Below, one piece after another: positions 58,107-64,000 of a stretch of 64,000 nucleotides of DNA (positions within the stretch are counted from its first letter, which is position 1; each line of letters starts with the position of its first letter). The notes under the pieces were generated by a model, which saw only the letters and a list, made by a program, of their open reading frames with translations, did not search any database and was not told the DNA's origin. The stretch comes from Doryteuthis pealeii. Lineage: Eukaryota; Mollusca; Cephalopoda; Myopsida; Loliginidae. Location: NCBI GenBank assembly GCA_023376005.1, contig CM042138.1, positions 91,862,630 through 91,926,629 on the forward strand, read 5' to 3'. A program made the translations under genes and the position numbers.

Positions 58107-59060
58107 ACACATCGTGACAATAACAAATAGTCCTGGTTTCTTTAACCTCGATATATCAATCACAAAAACTATAATTCACGAAAATGAAATTAAAGTCCAT
58201 CACGAAATTGTTTAAAAAATGCAGTCCCATGAAAATAAATCCCCTAGCCAACTATATAAATAATGAAACCACTCTACACAATATCTTCTCGTCTCCTCTT
58301 CTTCCCACTCAAAGAATCAAAAACATTCTATCCACACTACCATACAACTGATGCTACTTTGCCCCCCCCCCTTCAACTTTCTCACACAATTCCCCACTCT
58401 TCATACAATGAATCAAAATTTTCCTTAAACCAACCAAGAATTTTTAAACCCAACTTCTCCTACCTCACCCCTCTCCCAATTCTTATCATCCCAAATAATC
58501 CCAATCTTTGATCTTTCCACCTCTACTTTCCATGAATTAGATGTCTCTGACCAACCAAATCCTCACAAACCCTTCCCCTTCCATCCTGAAATTTACTCAC
58601 CAAACTCTCCCCCCACCCACTCATTTTCTCTATCTAAAATACCAAATGTATGTACTATGCTTAATGAATTGACTGAAGAAGTACGGCTTAAACGCGGAAA
58701 CGAAAAATTATATCACCACATCTAGTTGTTTTGGGTTTTTTCCTTTCTGTCCAATTTTTCCTTTATCCAAATCATATTCTGTCGGATATACTCCAACCGT
58801 CCTATCCTATTCCTATTTCCTATTATAATATATATATATATATATATATTATATATCATTATCTTGTTTATTATTATCAATATTGATATGCGATTTGCTA
58901 TATTTAAAAAAGTGATATACCATATGTAGATTAACGTCAAGTATTTTTCGTAATTGTCAGGTTCTCTTCTATGCGATCATGAGATTATATTAGTCTAATT
59001 AACAAACATATAGGCGTGAAAACCAACAATTACCAAAATCTGTTGTCGCTGTCATTGCAC
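58107..59060. other. Unassigned stretch
   Basis: A C-rich, pyrimidine-skewed part at 58,260-58,640 gives open but low-complexity frames. At 58,673-58,702, CTGAAGAAGTACGG...CGGAAACG again shows the retroelement 3'-end motif. A short AT tract lies at 58,828-58,856. Confidence 0.4.
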
Positions 59061-59212
59061 CACACACACACACATACACACACACACATATACACACACA
59101 CACATACACAAACACTCAGTACCACACACACAGATACACACACAAATATATATATATATATAATGTGTGTGTGTGTGTGTTGTGTGTTGTCTGTCTGTCT
59201 GTCTGTCTGTGT
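59060..59212. repeat. (AC)n, (AT)n, (GT)n and (GTCT)n compound microsatellite
   Basis: CACACA with ATAC interruptions, then ATATAT, then GTGTGT, then five GTCT units. Frames crossing it are His/Thr or Val/Cys translation of the repeat. Confidence 0.95.
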
Positions 59213-60033
59213 GCATTTATGCGTGTTTGAGCGTGTGGTAAGCCTTATTAAACTCTGTTTCGAACTAAGCATAGAAATAAACTTCATACAAAAGGTTGTT
59301 TTTTTTTATATTTAGAAACAACAAACTCTTCCATTTCATCATACTTTGTTTCCCCCAACATAAGACAGGGCTTATATTAATCTTCACACAGAAATATAAC
59401 CTTAGCATATATTTTCAGGGGATATCAAGTGTTTGCGTCACATGGTGTGATTGTGAAGGATGCTCATCTCTGTCTGGGCATATTTTAAGTGGGTATATTA
59501 AAATCATCGTGAAAAATCGTGCTACGTCTTATTTTACTGGCTGGTCTTATTTTCGGGGAAACCTCGGTACTACAAATAAATATTTGTCCAACGCCTTCAT
59601 GGTGAACATGACACGACACACATTCAATTTCTGATTAATTATTCTTTCTGTCCTTATATTCCCTGACTGTACTTCCTGCAGATATATATATAAATATAAA
59701 GTGTTGTTCTGGTTCCAAAGGGAGTATATAAAAAGTGTTGTTCTGGTTCCAACACACACACACACTCAAAAAGTAGAAAATGAAGTAGAAAAGCACAAGA
59801 ATCTTTTAGAACAAAAAAAAACAAATTACAGACCACACACCTGACATATCAAAAATGGACATTGAACTATATCCGAGCAACCCTAATAAATGAGTCATAA
59901 AATGACGGAGAATCTAAATTTATAAGTTTATTACCCAGACACTTAAAAAACAAAAAACACCTGTTAAAAACACAAATGTTAAAAATAAAATTACCCTATA
60001 CTGCACCGCCAACAGGAAGGAAGGAGTTTAAAA

Positions 60034-60035
<2 letters not shown>
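59213..60035. other. Unassigned stretch
   Basis: The phrase AAAGTGTTGTTCTGGTTCCAA occurs twice at 59,698-59,753, making a ~34-base tandem duplication. The 112-residue frame at 59,296-59,634 has no recognisable domain. Confidence 0.4.
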
Positions 60036-60111
<76 letters not shown>

Positions 60112-60112
60112 G
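60036..60112. repeat. (CTAT)n/(AT)n microsatellite
   Basis: Eight CTAT units followed by AT dinucleotides. Confidence 0.97.
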
Positions 60113-60140
60113 CATGTACAAATTCATTTTCATTCTGATT

Positions 60141-60195
60141 GATCAATGCCTGAAGAAGATATCAGAAGATCTGAAACACGTGTCGCAAATATAAG
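60141..60195 (+). ncRNA. Possible minimal hammerhead ribozyme core
   Basis: CUGAAGA at 60,150-60,156 fits CUGANGA. AGAU (60,157-60,160) can pair with AUCU (60,169-60,172) as stem II. GAA follows at 60,173-60,175, then ACAC/GUGU (60,176-60,183) as a self-complementary stem III, and C60184 as the cleavage base in a GUC triplet. UGC (60,147-60,149) pairs with GCA (60,185-60,187) as stem I. All the invariant core positions that I know of are met, but stem I is only 3 bp, stem III has no loop (so a dimeric form would be needed), and stem II starts with an A-U pair. Hammerheads of this dimeric type are known in retroelements. Chance or a decayed retroelement end are the alternatives. Confidence 0.35.
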
Positions 60196-60256
60196 ATAAA
60201 AATTAATAAACATTTTTTTTCTAAAGACATAATCCATTTTGCGGACCTCTTTTTTT

Positions 60257-60257
<1 letters not shown>

Positions 60258-60303
<46 letters not shown>
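60258..60303. repeat. (AT)n microsatellite
   Basis: An uninterrupted AT tract about 70 bases after the hammerhead-like core. Confidence 0.97.
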
Positions 60304-60308
<5 letters not shown>

Positions 60309-60329
60309 GAGAGAAACAATGATAGAGTA

Positions 60330-60680
60330 GGAGATTACTTGGTTACTGCTTTTGCTGATTTGTCTGGCCGTCTTCTTGTGGTCTAGTCATCTAACTGCTT
60401 CTTCTTTTTCTTAACTAAGGGCTTCTGTTTCCTGTGCTAGTTTCAGCCATTGCAATCAATTGAATGAAGTACAAGAAATTTTTCTTGATCAAGAAATTAC
60501 TTAGTCTAGGCCATGTTCTTCCGCGCGGTGAGATCAACCTCGCAACAGCACGTCTACTCTGCTTCAATTCCCGGTTGCATCTAAAAATCTAAATCTAACT
60601 AATCACATGACGCGCGAAATTCGCCCCTCTGGGGTCAGGGTTACCAACAGTCCTGATATTTTTCCACTGGACCCCTTAAA
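60330..60680 (+). repeat. Dispersed repeat shared with 55.50-55.99 kb
   Basis: ATTACTTGGTTACTG, TTGTCTGGCC and CTAACTAATCACATGACGCG, then CGAAATTCGCCCCTCTGGGG and TCAGGGTTACC, in the same order as the 55.5-kb copy. Confidence 0.45.
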
Positions 60681-60827
60681 TTCTCGCTACAGTGTCTGTC
60701 AACAATTTATGTCACCATATAAATTATAACAACTGCATTTGATAGTGAGGCTCCAGGGCTTGAGATCTGATGAGTGGGAAGTACCCCCTTTATTGACATT
60801 ACTCCTAGGTCAATTAACCCGGCGTAT

Positions 60828-60870
60828 GTTTTACGACGTATCAACCCTTTGGGGGCATTTAATGCTGAAT
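60828..60870 (-). repeat. Shared retroelement tail motif
   Basis: GTTTTACGACGTATCAACCC then TTTGGGGGCATTTAATGC. The open frame at 60,739-60,966 runs across it and is not a gene. Confidence 0.55.
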
Positions 60871-61199
60871 CAAGTAATTTTGATATTAGTTTCTACAGTA
60901 CCGGCTGTTGCTTTAATGGTCCTGGGTGGTAGTACCTATCTTAGATTTCATCAATGGGTGAAGTAGATCTGTTTAAAAAATATTAGTATTCGATATGGAA
61001 AAAAAAATTAAAGACAACTACATAAAATAAATCCGCACGGTGAAAGCAATTCCCTAACCTTAAGACATGAAATGACTGCTGACGTGACGACAAAATCAAT
61101 CATCTAACATAACAAAGTATTATAATGTTACTGGCGTTGGTTATAATATCACGAATCGTAATTTACAAATGAAGTAAAAAAAAGTAAAATCGTCCGGGT

Positions 61200-61430
61200 G
61201 GCCAAAAGTCGGTATCAGCCAATCAGTGAAGGAGTCTATCCCCTTTTCACTAGCGCTAGACCAAGGAGATTGTTTTTGCGTCTGAGGTGGAGCGGCACAC
61301 CTACCATCAGATCCTTACTTTACCGCACAGATCCCTGTGCTACTCATACGCTGAGGTGACGAGGGCCGGTATTGAACTAGGAACCTTATGGTTTCAAGCC
61401 GAACGCTCTACCGACTGAGCTAACCATTTG
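61200..61430 (-). mobile_element. tRNA-like head and first part of family C element
   Basis: The minus strand starts GGTTAGCTCAGTCGGTAGAG (a very tRNA-like A-box region), then CCTAGTTCAATACCGGCC (B-box), then CACCTCAGCGTATGAG, CGCTCCACCTCAGACGC and GGTCTAGCGCTAGTG, the same body as at 11,160-11,310. The anticodon stem pairs poorly, so it is a SINE head and not a working tRNA gene. Confidence 0.68.
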
Positions 61431-61504
61431 ATAAGCGGCACACAGAATGAGTGAACAGTCGTAAATCTTTCAAGCTAGTCGCGCTATGAAAGACGGGTGC
61501 GTTT

Positions 61505-61560
61505 ACCTCAACCTCCCACCAGGTAAGGATGTGACACAAGACCCTTTTAAAGCGGGAAGC
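61505..61560 (-). mobile_element. SINE family A, 3'-terminal fragment
   Basis: GGTAAGGATGTGACACAAGA and AAAGCGGGAAG match the reverse of the family A end (ACCTTGTGTCACATCC). Confidence 0.5.
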
Positions 61561-61787
61561 TACGCACAAACCGAAGCTCATGTGATGGCTAGTACAAAAA
61601 ATGCGTGGATCCCATCGCTATTCCCCTTTTGGTGCGTCTCCGGTACCGCACAATAAACCCAACCCTGTTCCTTTAATTTGAGGGGCAGGTGTTGCCTCGA
61701 GGGAAAGGCCCTCTGGGATAACGCGATTTATTTGCCCCAACCACCGTTCGCTAGAAAAGACCGGCCTTGAGGCTAACTCCGTGTAAT
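61561..61787. other. GC-richer unassigned block
   Basis: Clearly less AT-rich than its surroundings (TTTGAGGGGCAGGTGTTGCC, CCTCGAGGGAAAGGCCC). Not identified. Confidence 0.3.
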
Positions 61788-62012
61788 GGCCGTGGTGTAA
61801 TGGTTAGAGTTGTAGGAAATGGACTCGTTGATCCGAGTTCAAATCCTCGACGAAGCTACAATTCAAAACGCTAATATCCTTGGGAAAGGTATAGATTCAA
61901 CTAATTTCCCTCCAGCAGGGTGAATAGTAGGGCAGACTGGGTTCTTTAACCTTGGTTAGGCAACCAGCTTAGGAGAAGGAAAAGTTTGAATTCAAACCTG
62001 TTCAACTCCGTT
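61788..62012 (+). mobile_element. SINE family A
   Basis: Well-kept head (GTGGTGTAATGGTTAGAGTT, CCGAGTTCAAATCCTCGAC), then CTTGGGAAAGGTATAGATTC, GGGCAGACTGGGTTCTTTAA, CCTTGGTTAGGCAACCAGC and TTCAAACCTGTTCAACTCCG. Confidence 0.8.
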
Positions 62013-62979
62013 GGGATGATCACTACTAGAATATGCTCAGTCCTAATTAGTGATCTATTTCACTGATTTTTTTTTAATAAATAAAACAGTCCATTCTATT
62101 CCAGAGGGGTATCATTTCTTTTCAGCAACACAAAGGCTACCTTAGACAAGAAAAAAATTGAAAATAAGAATAACGTTTCATTCTGATATGACGTTTCGCC
62201 TAATATTGTTTTTGTTGTTGTTTTTGTATTTTTTTTTTTTTTTGTATTTTTTGCTTGTTTGTTTTTCTCTTTTTTAATAATAGTTTCCCATAAGATATTA
62301 ACTTAATGTTTCCTTTTCTTTAGCGTTATTGATTTTCCCCTTTCCGCGCCGAACAAACAAAATCATTTACCGTTTTTCTTCTTTGAGGATCGTTCATGCA
62401 ATCGACAAACTAAAAACTATAGCTGTTCCGCGTTTATCTTAAAACCAATAACAGCTTTTGAAAGCCGTTTACCTTAGGCAAGAATTTTAATATCAGCTGC
62501 TTTTTTTCGCATCAACTCAAAATAAACCGCTTACCAAGGCCAAATTACCTTAAACATATTTCTTTTTTCTTCATGTTCCCCTTTTTTTATTCACACATTG
62601 TAGGTAATGCATCAACACATACATTAACATCCTCTAATATATCTGAATGCCGAAAAGGGAACTACCCCCCCCCCCCCCAAGAAAATCGGATATATTTAGC
62701 CCTTCTAAGTCATTAAACAGGAAATGCTTTCTAGCAGCTAAAAAACAAAAACGTTTTTTAAAAAAAGTTCTACCCGCCAGCAAAAAAATAGGAAATAAAA
62801 GAATACAAGTAAAAAAAAAATGTTGGTTATTAAAGAAAAAAAAATAACGTGCAAAACAGAAAAAACTCGACACAGAAAACCAAAATACAATATTGAGCAA
62901 ATATTAGCACAAGAGTTTGACAAAATAACGTTGATAACAGAAATAAAAACAGTGTGTTAAAAACAAAAAAGAGTTCATA
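62013..62979. other. AT-rich unassigned stretch with homopolymers
   Basis: Long T runs near 62,230, a C run near 62,667-62,679 and A runs near 62,810-62,850. No gene recognised. Confidence 0.5.
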
Positions 62980-63360
62980 TCTTATTATAATAGAGATCCG
63001 GTGTCTAATAATTTAATCAAAACTCCACCTAAAATAAATAATATGAGTTGTTTTTTCATTAGATTTTGCTTGTGATAAATTTGAGGAAAACAAATAGAAT
63101 ACGTCTGTATCAACAGTTTTCCTGAACCAGGTTTTTTTTTAATTTACCTAAAATGCATCTTATTATAATGGAGATTCGGTGTCTGTCTATAACCGAAACT
63201 ACGTAACTGCTTATGTCACAATACCCACATGAATTGCGTAAGTTTATCAATGAGTATTTGATTTATAGTCAAAATGATCAATCTTAATACATAGAATAAA
63301 TCTTAATTATTATCGATGTCCCTATGCGTTTTTAAGTAATAATTTCTGAATATTGCTTTT
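62980..63360 (+). mobile_element. Helitron-family 5' fragments in tandem
   Basis: TCTTATTATAATAGAGATCC at 62,980 and TCTTATTATAATGGAGATTC at 63,158 are two 5' ends in the same orientation. The second goes on with GTGTCTGTCTATAACCGAAA and CACAATACCC as in copies 1 and 2. No 3' hairpin or CTAG end is reached, so both are truncated. Confidence 0.6.
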
Positions 63361-63389
63361 TTTTTCTAATGCAATAATTTAAAAAAAAA

Positions 63390-63790
63390 ACAGTTATCTC
63401 TAGACTGCAGGTTCAATCCTGATCATGGGCAGCAATAACATAAAATAATAATCGACACAGCTTAACACCTGTACCCCAGCTATGGTTAGCGGAATGAGAA
63501 CAGGATACCCCGTGGACTGAATAAAGGGTTAGGTTCAAAGTTCCGTGATGGCTCCCAATTACGATAAGAAGGTTTCCAATTACGACAAGAAGAGTCCCGA
63601 GTTCGAATAGTTTCCCCAGTCCGAAAAGAAGGTTCCTGAATCCGAGATGGTTCCCGAGTCTAACAAGAAATACCTGAAGAATGCTGGAGGGCACATCGGC
63701 CGAAACGTTATACAGATAACAATGAAGATGAGGCAAAATAGTCCGAATAATCCAAATAATACAAATTATCAAGTCTCATCTAAAAAATTG
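63390..63790 (+). mobile_element. SINE family B (copy 3)
   Basis: B-box-like CAGGTTCAATCCTGAT, CCCCAGCTATGGTTAGCGGA, ATGAGAACAGGATACCCC, then about six ~18-21-base imperfect repeats (63,550-63,669, type GGTTCCCGAGTCCGAAAAGAA), then TACCTGAAGA...GGCCGAAACGTTATAC and a CCGAATAATCCAAATAA-type tail. The 119-residue minus frame across the repeats is periodic because of them and is not a gene. Confidence 0.75.
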
Positions 63791-64000
63791 TCAGAAATAA
63801 TAAAAACAGTTCATCTAAAATCTACGATAGATTGTTGCCTCACAGAAAGTTGATTATTTCTTTTTGTGAAAAACTTTTTGTCTTCATGTTAGTCGGCCGT
63901 TCATGTGTTTATTTCTTGTAATTTTTCTTAATTCTATTTCGAGGAAAAGTGAAAAAACAACAAACAAACAAAAAAATTCTTTCTACTCTTGACTAATTTC

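Noticed and set aside
60739..60966. 75-codon hydrophobic frame that looks membrane-protein-like
   Set aside because: It crosses the shared retroelement tail motif and has no family motif.
61340..61430. True tRNA gene on the minus strand
   Set aside because: A- and B-box regions are good, but the anticodon arm does not pair and a SINE body shared with 11.1-11.3 kb follows.
63413..63772. 119-codon minus frame with Leu/Gly periodicity
   Set aside because: The periodicity comes from the ~21-base repeats of SINE family B read in antisense.

Overview
This is a eukaryotic, AT-rich, intron/intergenic-type window made almost entirely of transposable-element relics, SINEs and microsatellites. I find no convincing host protein-coding exon and no true tRNA or rRNA gene. 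The repeat content points to a mollusc, most likely an octopus-like cephalopod: abundant tRNA-derived SINEs with the degenerate A-box/B-box head style known from cephalopods, Penelope-like and non-LTR retroelements, Tc1/mariner fragments, a non-autonomous Helitron family, and TTAGGG-type telomere-like blocks. The taxon is an inference from repeat style and was not checked by a search.

Layout. Positions 1-11 kb hold a mosaic of insertions: SINEs, a 247-bp inverted-repeat MITE, a broken Penelope-like element (endonuclease and reverse transcriptase fragments head to head), the C-terminal part of a restriction-like-endonuclease LINE on the minus strand, a 41-bp tandem repeat and a complete-looking non-autonomous Helitron.

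Positions 11,255-33,900 form one giant imperfect palindrome: two ~11.2-kb arms in opposite orientation around a ~207-bp unpaired spacer (about 22,503-22,709). Each arm carries the same cargo: SINEs, two direct-repeat copies of a ~2-kb unit with a LINE reverse-transcriptase tail and a mariner-type HTH fragment, a Tc1 transposase fragment, a MITE with internal CCCTAA repeats, and smaller palindromic elements. The right arm runs straight into a 100-N gap (33,901-34,000) and differs from the left mainly by single-base indels and homopolymer changes, so an assembly foldback is a serious alternative to a real inverted duplication.

Positions 34-64 kb are AT-rich and mostly unassigned. They contain another copy of the telomere-like MITE, further SINEs, two more Helitron copies with 3' hairpin and CTAG end, two adjacent hairpins near 58 kb, and a possible hammerhead ribozyme core near 60.15 kb. 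The second half shows broken microsatellites and frequent indels, as in an unpolished long-read consensus.

No set of genes works together here as a pathway. The coding relics are all pieces of selfish elements, each interrupted by stops, frameshifts or truncation. The most interesting items are the giant palindrome, the telomere-repeat MITE, the Helitron family, the head-to-head Penelope fragment, the hammerhead-like core, and a ~40-bp tail shared by otherwise different retroelements.
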